Source of the DNA: CAYPOY01 sp964412395
GTDB lineage: Bacteria > Chloroflexota > Anaerolineae > B4-G1
Reading direction: 5' to 3'
DNA length: 22,601 nucleotides
NCBI GenBank assembly: GCA_964412395.1
Contig: CAYPOY010000047.1
Span: 1 to 22,601 of the forward strand
The position numbers were made by a program, and so were the translations under genes. This document shows, in pieces, positions 15,748-22,601 of this stretch (the stretch's first letter is position 1; every line of letters starts with the position of its first letter). Below the pieces are notes generated by a model. It was given only the letters and a program-made list of their open reading frames with translations. It did not search any database and was not told the origin of the DNA.

Positions 15748-17430
15748 ATGGCGCGGGTGCGTAGAGTGCTGGTAATTGGCCTGGATGGCGCGACGCTGGA
15801 CCTGATCAAGCCATGGGCTCAGGCGGGCCACCTGCCGACATTGGCTGAGTTGATGGCTAGGGGGAGCTATGGCCGGCTGCGCTCCGTATATCCCGTTCTA
15901 TCGTCTGCAGCCTGGGCGTCGTTTATGACCGGGATGAATCCCGGCAAGCATGGGATGTACGACTTTGTTAGACGGCACCCTGGAAGTTATCACTTGCAGC
16001 CGGTAACCAGGCAGCACATGTCGGGGCGCTCTCTGTGGCGCATCCTGAGCGATCACGGTAGGCGGGTGGGGATCGTCAATGTGCCGATGACCTATCCCCC
16101 TGAGCCTATCAACGGCTTCCTGGTGTCTGGATTGGGCACACCAGACCACCGGGATTTTACGTATCCTCCAGCGTTGAGCAAGCGCTTGCTCCAGGAAGGC
16201 TATCGGGTCAACCGGCGGATATTCCACCAGCGTCCGGGCGGTGAACGGGCCTTTCTGGACGACACGTATGACATCTCAGAAAAGCTGACCCGCGCCACGC
16301 TGCGTTTGATGGGTGAAGAGCCGTGGGACTTTCTCATGGTAGTCTATCGCGATACAGATGAGATAGCCCATGCCTTCTGGGGCTATATGGACGAAACCCA
16401 TCCGGCATACGATGCTATACGTGCTCAACCTTACCGTGACGCCGTTATGGACTGTTATCGCCGGCTTGATCGAACAGTCAGAGAATTGAGCGCCGCTGCA
16501 GGGCCGGAGACCACGGTGTTGATTATCTCTGATCACGGCACTGGGCCACTGTACAAGGACGTGATCCTGAACGAGTGGTTGCGCCGAGAGGGTTTCCTGG
16601 TCACCAGGCCCCCAAATGCCGCCCGGCATACGTTAGCCCGTTTGGGTCTCACACGCGCAAACGTGTCGCGTGCTCTGCGTGGGCTGGGTTTGTCTCGTGT
16701 TGAGGGCTGGACTAAGGACTTGCTAGGAGAGCGGATCAGAGTATTGCCACGCGATACATGGGGTGACTTCGCCGAAGCAATTGATTGGTCGAAGACTCAA
16801 GCCTACAGCTACGGATACCATGGGCAAATATACATCAACCTGTCTGGCCGCGAACCCGAGGGAATTGTAACACCTGGCGAGGAATTTGAATGTGTCCGTG
16901 CTCAGATCTGTCAGGCCCTGCGCCACTGGTCCGATCCTGACGACGGCCAGCCAGTGGTGAGTGCTGTGTATAAGGCGGATGAACTCTTTCATGGCCCAAG
17001 CTTCGGCAGTGCGCCGGACCTGATCGTTGTGATGCGTGATTTGGCCTACATCACACGCCAGGGGCATGAGTTTGGGTACCAGCCCGGTGTGATATTCACT
17101 GCCTCCCCGACACACGAGACGGGAAGCCATCGTTTAGACGGGGTGTTGGTCGCCTCCGGGCCGGGGCTGGCGCAAGTCAACGCTGAAGCTCCCGTTGCAT
17201 CGCTGATGGACATCGCGCCCACGGTGCTACACCTGTTGGGATGCCCTGTGCCCGAGAGCATGGATGGCCAGGTACTCGTGGACCGGCTCTCGTCTGATTG
17301 GGTCGCTCGACCGATTACGACCTATCAGTATGACGATTGGGCAGCGAGCATGCCACAAGAGGGAAAGCTTTCCATACAGGAAGAGCAGGAATTGCTTGAC
17401 CGGCTGCGTAATTTGGGCTACGTCGAGTAG
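15748..17430 (+). CDS. alkaline-phosphatase-superfamily phosphodiesterase, copy 2
   Basis: This 560-residue paralogue of the protein at 8162 is alike from the start (VLVIGLDGATLDLI) to the end (LRNLGYVE). The predicted metal ligands are D13, D204 and H208 (DTDEIAH), D262 and H263 (SDHG) and a late His in GSHRLDG. The nucleophile position that is Thr in copy 1 is Ser here (S52 in VLSSAAWASFMTG). This suggests a different phosphate ester or leaving group. No signal peptide is present, so a cytoplasmic location is likely. ATG 15748 has AAGGAG at 15736-15741. A longer in-frame ORF from 15577 would lie inside the flippase gene and is rejected. This is the last gene of the glycan run. Confidence 0.85.
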   Translation: MARVRRVLVIGLDGATLDLIKPWAQAGHLPTLAELMARGSYGRLRSVYPVLSSAAWASFMTGMNPGKHGMYDFVRRHPGSYHLQPVTRQHMSGRSLWRILSDHGRRVGIVNVPMTYPPEPINGFLVSGLGTPDHRDFTYPPALSKRLLQEGYRVNRRIFHQRPGGERAFLDDTYDISEKLTRATLRLMGEEPWDFLMVVYRDTDEIAHAFWGYMDETHPAYDAIRAQPYRDAVMDCYRRLDRTVRELSAAAGPETTVLIISDHGTGPLYKDVILNEWLRREGFLVTRPPNAARHTLARLGLTRANVSRALRGLGLSRVEGWTKDLLGERIRVLPRDTWGDFAEAIDWSKTQAYSYGYHGQIYINLSGREPEGIVTPGEEFECVRAQICQALRHWSDPDDGQPVVSAVYKADELFHGPSFGSAPDLIVVMRDLAYITRQGHEFGYQPGVIFTASPTHETGSHRLDGVLVASGPGLAQVNAEAPVASLMDIAPTVLHLLGCPVPESMDGQVLVDRLSSDWVARPITTYQYDDWAASMPQEGKLSIQEEQELLDRLRNLGYVE

Positions 17431-17496
17431 ACAGCCAACACTATACCCGAAGAGGCAAATATGCTGGCCGAGGCGCATAATAACCCAAAGGGGCTA

Positions 17497-17525
17497 TTGA
17501 TGCCGGATGCTTCTTTTGTTATACT
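17497..17525 (+). promoter_or_regulatory. sigma-70-type promoter for the four-repeat surface protein
   Basis: The -35 box TTGATG (17497-17502) and the -10 box TATACT (17520-17525) are spaced by 17 nt. Transcription would begin near 17532, leaving an untranslated leader of about 150 nt before ATG 17682. The 250-nt gap after the preceding gene is the largest in the window so far, as expected for a new transcription unit. Confidence 0.55.
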
Positions 17526-17601
17526 AGCTCGTGAATGGGTTGGAGCTGTATGTATCTTTGGCTTGCGTCGTGGCAAGTACATTACGATATGAAAGGAGGT
17601 A

Positions 17602-17685
17602 GTGTACTACACAAACCCCAGACATACCTTAATACACCTGGAATGGACGAGATCAAAATATCTAAATATGGAGGAACAACAATGA
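17602..17685 (+). CDS. possible 27-codon leader ORF
   Basis: A GTG-started ORF of 27 codons follows a near-perfect ribosome-binding site (AAAGGAGGT at 17592-17600), though the spacing is very short. Its TGA stop overlaps the ATG of the four-repeat protein gene as ATGA. It could be a leader peptide that couples translation, or the site could be an internal standby ribosome-binding site. An in-frame ATG at 17589 also exists for the main gene but would put 31 residues ahead of its signal peptide. Confidence 0.25.
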   Translation: MYYTNPRHTLIHLEWTRSKYLNMEEQQ

Positions 17686-19166
17686 AAAAGCTAGTTCGAA
17701 TAGTAGGTGCTGCGCTTATAGTGGCTCTCGCTGCGGTGGGCGTAGTGGGTGCTCAGAGCATCAGCAGCATCCCTGGGAGCGGCTGGTGGTCTGGTGAAAT
17801 GGTCCAGAACGTCGGCACCGACACAGCTCATGTTGTGGTAACCGCCTATGGCGCGGGAAGTGAGTACGCCACCGTCAGCACGGACATTGATGTCGACGGT
17901 GCAAAGAACTTTACCCCCAATGACTTCACGGGGATGGCAGATGGGTTCCAGGGAGGAGCCGTGGTCCAGTCCGACCAGCCCATCAAGGCAATCGTCAACG
18001 TGACGAACCGTGAGGCGGGTGACTTCGGCGTCGCTGGTGGTGAAGCAGCGGCTCAGTATCAGGGTATTGATGGCACTGCCGTTGCTACGACGCTGTACTT
18101 CCCGATGGCCAAGAACGACCGTTACAATAAGACAACGTCGTTCTACATCCAGAACGCCGGTGACGCCGCTGCTACGGCAACGTGCGTTTTCAAGATGGAC
18201 GACGGCGGAACCTACAACTACACCACCCCTTCCATCACTGTCAACGAGATGGTCATTGTTACCCCTGCAGACGCTGGTGTTCCAAGTGATGGCGCCGGCC
18301 GGAATAACATCGGCAGCCTGACTGTTTCGTCAGTGCAAACGTTGGCCGGTGTAGTGATGGAGTACGTAACGGGTGAGTCCCCGGCGACGCTGCTTCAGTC
18401 CACGCGCAGTTTCACGGCCCAGGACTTTGACACGAAGCTCTACGCGCCGACAGCAAAGCAGGACCGGTACGGTCGCTTCACCGGTATCCAGGTTCAGAAC
18501 GTTGGCGCTTCTCCGGTCACTGTGACAGTTACGCTGATTGGTTCGCGTGGTGGTACTGATTGCGTGGGCCAGACCTTTGTGAAGGCCTACGCGGACCTGG
18601 GGCCTGGTGAGTCGCACACCTTCAACCAGATCGCTGGCCAGGATGGTGCGATGGTGGATAACTGCGCTGCGTCGGCCACCATCGAGGCCACGGGGGATGT
18701 CGTCGCGGTCGTCAGCGAGAGCTTTACCAGCGCTGAGGTTGCTGGCGGCACGAAGCAGGCCTCCACAACCTACTCCGCCTTCGCCGACGGTGCTGCCTCG
18801 ACGACGGTCAGTGTGCCGATGTACAAGGAAAACCGTTTCGACAAGTACACTGGCTTGATGATCCAGAACGTGGGCAGTGTGGAAGCGACGAATGTCATCG
18901 TCACCTTCGTGGGGTCGGCTGGGAGCGCCGCTGGCAACACGTACACGTCGCTCGCCCAGACGATTGCCGCGGGCGGCAGCATCGAGCTGTCGAGGGTCAG
19001 TGAGAAGACTGGCTTCTGGGATGGGACGGCGGCCCCGTCTAGCTCTACTTTTGGCGTGAAGATCACCGCTGATCAGAACACGGTTGCCATCGCCAACGAG
19101 GCTGTCTTCCCCGGCGCTGCGCTTTCGCAGGACAAGAACAACTACGAAGGGTTCAACCTGCAGTAG
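17682..19166 (+). CDS. secreted four-repeat surface protein, copy 1
   Basis: This 494-residue exported protein has a classic signal peptide (MKKLVRIVGAALIVALAAVG, cleavage near VGA/QS). The mature part is built from four beta-rich repeats marked by a (V/I)QN motif at residues 41, 156, 271 and 394. The repeats are therefore 115, 115 and 123 residues apart. Each ends in a hydrophobic (A/V)(I/V)V-type strand (101-109, 221-231, 340-348, 467-476). It has no membrane anchor, lipobox, sortase motif or SLH domain, and ends DKNNYEGFNLQ. Possible N-glycosylation sequons occur (N76, N106, N149). GGAGG at 17670-17674 and the match to the paralogue at 19984 fix the start. An S-layer-like, matrix or adhesin role is inferred. 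The repeat family is one I do not recognise by name. Confidence 0.85.
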   Translation: MKKLVRIVGAALIVALAAVGVVGAQSISSIPGSGWWSGEMVQNVGTDTAHVVVTAYGAGSEYATVSTDIDVDGAKNFTPNDFTGMADGFQGGAVVQSDQPIKAIVNVTNREAGDFGVAGGEAAAQYQGIDGTAVATTLYFPMAKNDRYNKTTSFYIQNAGDAAATATCVFKMDDGGTYNYTTPSITVNEMVIVTPADAGVPSDGAGRNNIGSLTVSSVQTLAGVVMEYVTGESPATLLQSTRSFTAQDFDTKLYAPTAKQDRYGRFTGIQVQNVGASPVTVTVTLIGSRGGTDCVGQTFVKAYADLGPGESHTFNQIAGQDGAMVDNCAASATIEATGDVVAVVSESFTSAEVAGGTKQASTTYSAFADGAASTTVSVPMYKENRFDKYTGLMIQNVGSVEATNVIVTFVGSAGSAAGNTYTSLAQTIAAGGSIELSRVSEKTGFWDGTAAPSSSTFGVKITADQNTVAIANEAVFPGAALSQDKNNYEGFNLQ

Positions 19167-19196
19167 GTAGCCTGAGGTGGTTTAATTCATGGAACG

Positions 19197-19222
19197 GAGC
19201 CACCCGCTTTGCGGTGTGGCTC
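19197..19222 (+). terminator. hairpin terminator after the first four-repeat protein
   Basis: GAGCCAC-CCGC (19197-19207), loop TTT, GCGG (19211-19214), one bulged T, GTGGCTC (19216-19222) form an 11-bp stem. It lies 30 nt after the stop codon. The following TGTTTCTG is only weakly T-rich, so termination may be partial and allow some read-through to the lipoprotein gene. Confidence 0.65.
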
Positions 19223-19324
19223 TGTTTCTGTGATGATGGCCAACCCAGCGAGTGATCAGGGCAGGTCATTGCATCGTAGAATTGGCACCGAATAGTGCCG
19301 AGGTTTGCCAGGAAAGGGACAGTA

Positions 19325-19804
19325 ATGAAGAGAAATCAATTGATCTTTTTTGCACTGATCATTGTAGCGGTTGCAGGAATCTCGTCTTGTGGCCATCCGG
19401 CCCCGACGACGAGTCCTTTACAGGTGCCAGAGAGCCCTTTACCCACGCCGGAGGGGACCGATGCAGCCGCTCCTCAGATTGTGCCGTTTCGGCTTGATAA
19501 ACCTTTACAAGATGGTGACACTCGCGTGACAGGAACTGGGCCGGCGGGTGTGCCTATTCGCCTGGAAGACGTCACGTTTACGGGGCGACTCATTGCAACG
19601 GGTCAGGTTGAGGAAGATGGTACGTTCGAAATCGTTTTGCCGCAGCCACTGGAGGCCCGGCATCGTGTTGGATTGACAATTGACGTAGCTGGTACGCCCT
19701 GGACGTTGGAAGACTTTCAGTCTCCTGATTTTAACGGCGATGAGGCACTGATGGTACCACAAGTTGGATTCTACTACGATACAGCGATGGTTCAAGAGCC
19801 GTAG
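19325..19804 (+). CDS. small lipoprotein with a single Ig-like domain
   Basis: This 159-residue protein has a basic start, a hydrophobic core and a lipobox ISSC (residues 19-22, lipidated Cys22). A Pro/Thr/Ser-rich linker (about 24-50) leads to a beta-sandwich-like domain (about 52-123, VTGTGPAGVPIRLEDVTFTG, then EEDGTFEIVLPQPL) resembling bacterial Ig-like repeats of the TGTAPAG type. The lipid anchor would hold it on the membrane's outer face. It lies between two closely related secreted four-repeat protein genes and could tether or receive them, which is inference. GGAAAGGGA upstream supports ATG 19325. A longer form from 19295 would break the signal peptide. Confidence 0.75.
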   Translation: MKRNQLIFFALIIVAVAGISSCGHPAPTTSPLQVPESPLPTPEGTDAAAPQIVPFRLDKPLQDGDTRVTGTGPAGVPIRLEDVTFTGRLIATGQVEEDGTFEIVLPQPLEARHRVGLTIDVAGTPWTLEDFQSPDFNGDEALMVPQVGFYYDTAMVQEP

Positions 19805-19826
19805 AGTGACTTGATGCCGAAAGTTA

Positions 19827-19924
19827 AGACCTGACAGGTTTCCGCGGATGCCTTTTGGAGCTAGATTCGACCCGTTCAGGAGTGCAATTACACCGAGAAG
19901 TGACCTCTGAAACCTGTCAGGTCT
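19827..19924. repeat. 98-bp element with perfect 16-bp inverted ends
   Basis: AGACCTGACAGGTTTC (19827-19842) and its exact reverse complement (19909-19924) flank 66 nt. Each arm also contains the near-palindrome ACCTG-A-CAGGT. No coding capacity is seen within. It lies between the lipoprotein gene and the second four-repeat protein gene. It could be a REP- or MITE-like mobile element, or a transcript hairpin. Copy number in the rest of the genome was not checked. Confidence 0.7.
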
Positions 19925-19970
19925 GGCGGCGCTCCTGGCTTTTTGTGGCTTGGGCAGTGTCTAGAAGTGC

Positions 19971-19978
19971 AAAGGAGG
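19971..19978 (+). promoter_or_regulatory. strong ribosome-binding site for the second four-repeat protein
   Basis: AAAGGAGG ends 5 nt before ATG 19984. This decides the start over the longer in-frame ORF from 19855, which would add 43 residues before the signal peptide. Confidence 0.75.
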
Positions 19979-19983
19979 TTAAG

Positions 19984-21477
19984 ATGAAGAAGCTGGTTCG
20001 AATGATAGGCGCTGTGGCCGTGGTGGCAATTGTTGCGGTGGGTATGGCAAATGCCCAGGGTGTTTCCAGTATTCCTGGTAGTGGCTGGTGGTCAGGCGAA
20101 ATGATCCAGAACGTTGGCACCGTTGACGCGCATGTCCTGGTGACTGCCTATGATGCCGCGAGTTCTGCCACGTACACCGCCGAAGCGACGATTCCGCCCA
20201 ACGGTGCGCAAAATTTCATTCCATCGGACCTTCCGGGGATGCCAGATGGTTTTCAGGGGGCGATTGTAGTAAACGCCGATCAGCGTACCAAGGCGATAGT
20301 CAACGTGGCAAACCGTCCGGCAGCCGGCTTTGGCATTCCCGGTGGTGCGGCGGCGGCTCAGTACCAGGGTGTTGATGGCTCGGCTGTCGCTACAACGTTG
20401 TATTTCCCGATGGCCAAGAACAATCGCTACAACAAGACGACATCGTTCTACATCCAGAATGCTGGCGATGCCGCTGCCGAGGCAACGTGCGTTTTCAAAA
20501 TGGACGACGGTGGGGTTTACACCCACACTACCTCTCCCATCGGTCCCTCCCAGATGGTCGTCGTTGTTCCTGGGGATGCAGGGGTGCCAAACACGAACGA
20601 TAACCGTCAGAATATTGGAGGGTTGACCGTTTCATCTGTGCAACCATTGGCTGGCGTGGTGATGGAGTATTTCACGGGTGAGAACCCGGCGACGTTGCTC
20701 CAGGCCACGCGCAGTTTTACAGCCCAGGACTTTGACACGAAACTCTACGTGCCAACGGTAAAGCAGTTGCGGTACGGCCGCTGGACCGGTATCCAGGTTC
20801 AAAATGTTGACAGTGTCCCGATCACTGTGACCATCACATTAGTTGGCTCTCGTGGTGATTGTGCCGGCCAGACATTTGTGCGGAGGTACCTGGGTCTGGG
20901 GCCTGGTCAATCGCACACCTTCAACCAGCTCCCCGATGCGGATGGTGCGATGGTGGACAATTGCGCAGCTTCGGCTACCATTGAGGGCACGGGGAACATT
21001 GTGGCAACCGTCAACGAGAGTTTTGTGAGCGGTTATATCCCGCCTGGGGAGCAGCAGGCATCCACAGCTTACTCTGCCTTTCCAGACAAGTTTGTCTCGG
21101 CAAGGATTAGCGTGCCTATGTACAAGGAGAATCGCTACAATAAGTATACGGGTCTGATGATTCAGAATGTGAGCCCCGTAACTGCAACCAATGTGGTTAT
21201 CGCCTTCGTAGGCTCTGCTGGGCCCGCTGCCGGTTACACGTATACCACGCTGCCTCAAACTGTTCGGCCAGGCGGTAGTATCGAACTGTCCAAGGTGAGC
21301 GAGAGGTCTGAATTGTGGGCGGGAGTAGGAACGGTTTTTGTTCCTCCGTCTGGCTCTACGTTTGGCGTAACGGTCATCGCCGATCAGGATGTGGTTGCTA
21401 TCGCCAACGAGGCTGTTTATGACACGTCCACACTCGTGCAGGACAAGAATAACTATGAAGGGTTTAACCTGCCATAG
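19984..21477 (+). CDS. secreted four-repeat surface protein, copy 2
   Basis: This 497-residue paralogue of the protein at 17682 is collinear over its whole length. The signal peptide (MKKLVRMIGAVAVVAIVAVG, cleavage near ANA/Q) and the (V/I)QN repeat marks at 41, 157, 272 and 393 match. So do blocks such as ATTLYFPMAKN, RSFTAQDFDTKLY and the C-terminal DKNNYEGFNL. Differences concentrate in loops and around 60-125 and 445-460. Codons are less uniform than in copy 1, perhaps showing lower expression. It has no obvious promoter of its own. The 98-bp inverted-repeat element lies in the leader region. It is followed after 2 nt by a methyltransferase gene. Tandem duplication with divergence, or paired subunits, are both possible. 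Confidence 0.85.
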   Translation: MKKLVRMIGAVAVVAIVAVGMANAQGVSSIPGSGWWSGEMIQNVGTVDAHVLVTAYDAASSATYTAEATIPPNGAQNFIPSDLPGMPDGFQGAIVVNADQRTKAIVNVANRPAAGFGIPGGAAAAQYQGVDGSAVATTLYFPMAKNNRYNKTTSFYIQNAGDAAAEATCVFKMDDGGVYTHTTSPIGPSQMVVVVPGDAGVPNTNDNRQNIGGLTVSSVQPLAGVVMEYFTGENPATLLQATRSFTAQDFDTKLYVPTVKQLRYGRWTGIQVQNVDSVPITVTITLVGSRGDCAGQTFVRRYLGLGPGQSHTFNQLPDADGAMVDNCAASATIEGTGNIVATVNESFVSGYIPPGEQQASTAYSAFPDKFVSARISVPMYKENRYNKYTGLMIQNVSPVTATNVVIAFVGSAGPAAGYTYTTLPQTVRPGGSIELSKVSERSELWAGVGTVFVPPSGSTFGVTVIADQDVVAIANEAVYDTSTLVQDKNNYEGFNLP

Positions 21478-21479
21478 TT

Positions 21480-22475
21480 ATGGATTCCTATGAACGTTGG
21501 CCAGGGCGGCTGTGCTGTCCGTCTTGTCGAGGCCAGCTAACTGATGGACAGTGTACCACTTGCGGGGAAACCTATAGCGCCACTCTAGGCATTCTGGATT
21601 TACGTTGGCCACGGCCTGTTGCTACCGATCCACGGCAGGCGGCTCTGGTGTCTGAAGTGTTGGCCCGCTATTCCATTGCCACATTCGAGGAGCTGGCAGG
21701 GTTACAGTTTCGGGATTCCGAGGTGCCAGAGCGGTTATTATCTGTGTATCGCGGGTACCGCGCCGGTTTGCAGGAGCGTGGTCATCACATGATGCACATG
21801 TTCCGCCAGCGGTTGTCAACCTATTATTCGTTGCCGGGTCAAACGTTGGCACTGGATGTTGGCTGTGGAGTTGGCGCTGGTATCACGGCGCTGGCGCAGG
21901 AATTTGAATGGGTGGTTGGCCTGGATCCGTTCCTGCCCAACTTGCTGTTGGCACGCAAGTTCTTCCAGAAACACGGGGTAGGAAATGTTGTGCTGGTGCA
22001 GGCGTACGCACAACACATTCCTCTATGTGATGACGGTGTGGATTACGCCGTCGCCCAGAATGTCATCGAGCATCTGTTCGACGTAGAACCGGTGTTTCAT
22101 GAGTTGCGCCGTGTACTCCGGCCGAGAGGGTGTTTTTGCGGCGACTCGCGCAACCGATTCGATCTGTTTTGCCCTGAGCCCCACGCACGACTTCGATGGG
22201 TAGGCTTTCTGCCGCGTCGGCTTCAGCCCTGGTATGTGCGCAAGCTCCGAAATGTTTCTTACTCCAGCACGCATCTGCTCTCGCTCTGCGAATTACAACG
22301 CTTTGCGCGTCGAGCTTTTGGCAGATCGGCGCGGGCGGTCTTCCCATCTGTTTCAGCGTATGGACAATCGTCGCACTGGGACTGGCTGATCGAGTTGGTA
22401 GAACGTATTCCTGTAATACGCACGGCGATATTGGCTGTTTTTCCCTCGCATCTCCTGCTGGCTCAAGCAGAGTGA
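21480..22475 (+). CDS. zinc-ribbon class I SAM-dependent methyltransferase, second copy
   Basis: This 331-residue protein has an N-terminal zinc ribbon (CCPSC at 12-16 and CTTC at 25-28). A class I methyltransferase domain follows with the SAM loop LALDVGCGVGAG (123-134), GLDPF (147-151) and the NVIEHL motif IV (194-199). The C-terminal third (RLRWVGFLPRRLQPWYVRKL) is typical of methyltransferases in cell-surface polysaccharide clusters. ATG 21480 is only 2 nt after the previous stop, so coupled translation is likely. It may methylate a glycan or precursor. Its placement after a secreted protein gene could also reflect the start of a second glycan locus beyond the window. It is not closely alike to the zinc-ribbon methyltransferase at 13278. 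Confidence 0.82.
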   Translation: MDSYERWPGRLCCPSCRGQLTDGQCTTCGETYSATLGILDLRWPRPVATDPRQAALVSEVLARYSIATFEELAGLQFRDSEVPERLLSVYRGYRAGLQERGHHMMHMFRQRLSTYYSLPGQTLALDVGCGVGAGITALAQEFEWVVGLDPFLPNLLLARKFFQKHGVGNVVLVQAYAQHIPLCDDGVDYAVAQNVIEHLFDVEPVFHELRRVLRPRGCFCGDSRNRFDLFCPEPHARLRWVGFLPRRLQPWYVRKLRNVSYSSTHLLSLCELQRFARRAFGRSARAVFPSVSAYGQSSHWDWLIELVERIPVIRTAILAVFPSHLLLAQAE

Positions 22476-22531
22476 TGAGGTGGCAAGTTGCTCGGTACCC
22501 CCAGTCGCGAGCGGGGGGGGGGAAAAAACGC

Positions 22532-22574
22532 TTACCCCTCCGTATTCCTCGCATCCGCTATCTTCGAGGGGTAA
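22532..22574. repeat. 9-bp inverted repeat near the window end
   Basis: TTACCCCTC (22532-22540) and its exact reverse complement GAGGGGTAA (22566-22574) are separated by 25 nt. They follow a G10A6 tract (22513-22528). No T-tract follows, so it is not a clear terminator. It could mark an element boundary. The surrounding 22476-22601 shows no gene. Confidence 0.35.
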
Positions 22575-22601
22575 CTGCTCAGCCAGTCATAAATGGGACA
22601 C

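Noticed and set aside
17431..17496. A search for a terminator at the end of the glycan run
   Set aside because: No stem-loop with a T-tract was found, so read-through into the surface-protein unit remains possible.
13252..19293. The 12-mer GGCACCGAATAG occurring twice (about 13252 and 19282)
   Set aside because: Repeated 12-mers are expected by chance in a window of this length, and the flanks do not match.
19855..19983. A 43-residue extension of the second four-repeat protein
   Set aside because: It runs through the inverted-repeat element and would bury the signal peptide. The strong ribosome-binding site at 19971-19978 points to ATG 19984.
22490..22512. A hairpin GCTCG/CGAGC after the last gene as a terminator
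   Set aside because: The stem is only 5 bp, the loop is 13 nt, and it is followed by G and A tracts rather than T.

Overview
The window looks like a piece of a Chloroflexota (Anaerolineae-like) chromosome. The reasons are indirect: mixed ATG/GTG/TTG starts, secreted proteins carrying an FLPLV-type linker and NEW3/CARDB-like beta domains, GT-C-type membrane proteins with a GDGDTVQN motif, and alkaline-phosphatase-superfamily enzymes ending in LGYL/LGYVE. All supported genes lie on the plus strand. No tRNA, rRNA, CRISPR array, transposase or phage gene was seen.

Region 1 (1-330) holds a small 49-residue ORF, a short 10-bp tandem repeat at its 3' end, and a good sigma-70-type promoter (232-260, 17-nt spacer). 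Region 2 (331-17430) is one long, tightly packed gene run for building a surface polysaccharide or glycan. In order it has a polyprenyl-phosphate-type GT2, two large polytopic GT-C-like membrane proteins, a secreted clan GH-A hydrolase, a GT4, an alkaline-phosphatase-superfamily phosphodiesterase, a dTDP-L-rhamnose 4-epimerase-like enzyme, a rhamnosyltransferase-like GT2, a second GT4, a 37-codon ORF, a zinc-ribbon methyltransferase, a Wzx-type flippase and a second phosphodiesterase. Many junctions overlap (GTGA, ATGA or longer), which suggests translational coupling.

Region 3 (17431-21477) begins with its own promoter candidate. It encodes two closely related secreted proteins, each with four repeats of about 115 residues, separated by a small Ig-like lipoprotein gene. 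A hairpin terminator follows the first repeat protein. A 98-bp element bounded by perfect 16-bp inverted repeats lies just before the second. Region 4 (21478-22601) holds a second zinc-ribbon methyltransferase, 2 nt behind the second repeat protein, and then about 125 bp of non-coding DNA with an inverted repeat and a G10A6 tract.

Working model (inference): cytoplasmic glycosyltransferases and sugar enzymes build a lipid-linked glycan, possibly containing 6-deoxy-L-talose made from dTDP-L-rhamnose. The Wzx protein flips it, the GT-C proteins act on the outer face, and the secreted hydrolase trims or releases it, in a role analogous to PslG. The adjacent four-repeat secreted proteins could be the surface layer or matrix on which the glycan is displayed. 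Several functions occur as pairs (GT2, GT4, GT-C, phosphodiesterase, zinc-ribbon methyltransferase, four-repeat protein).
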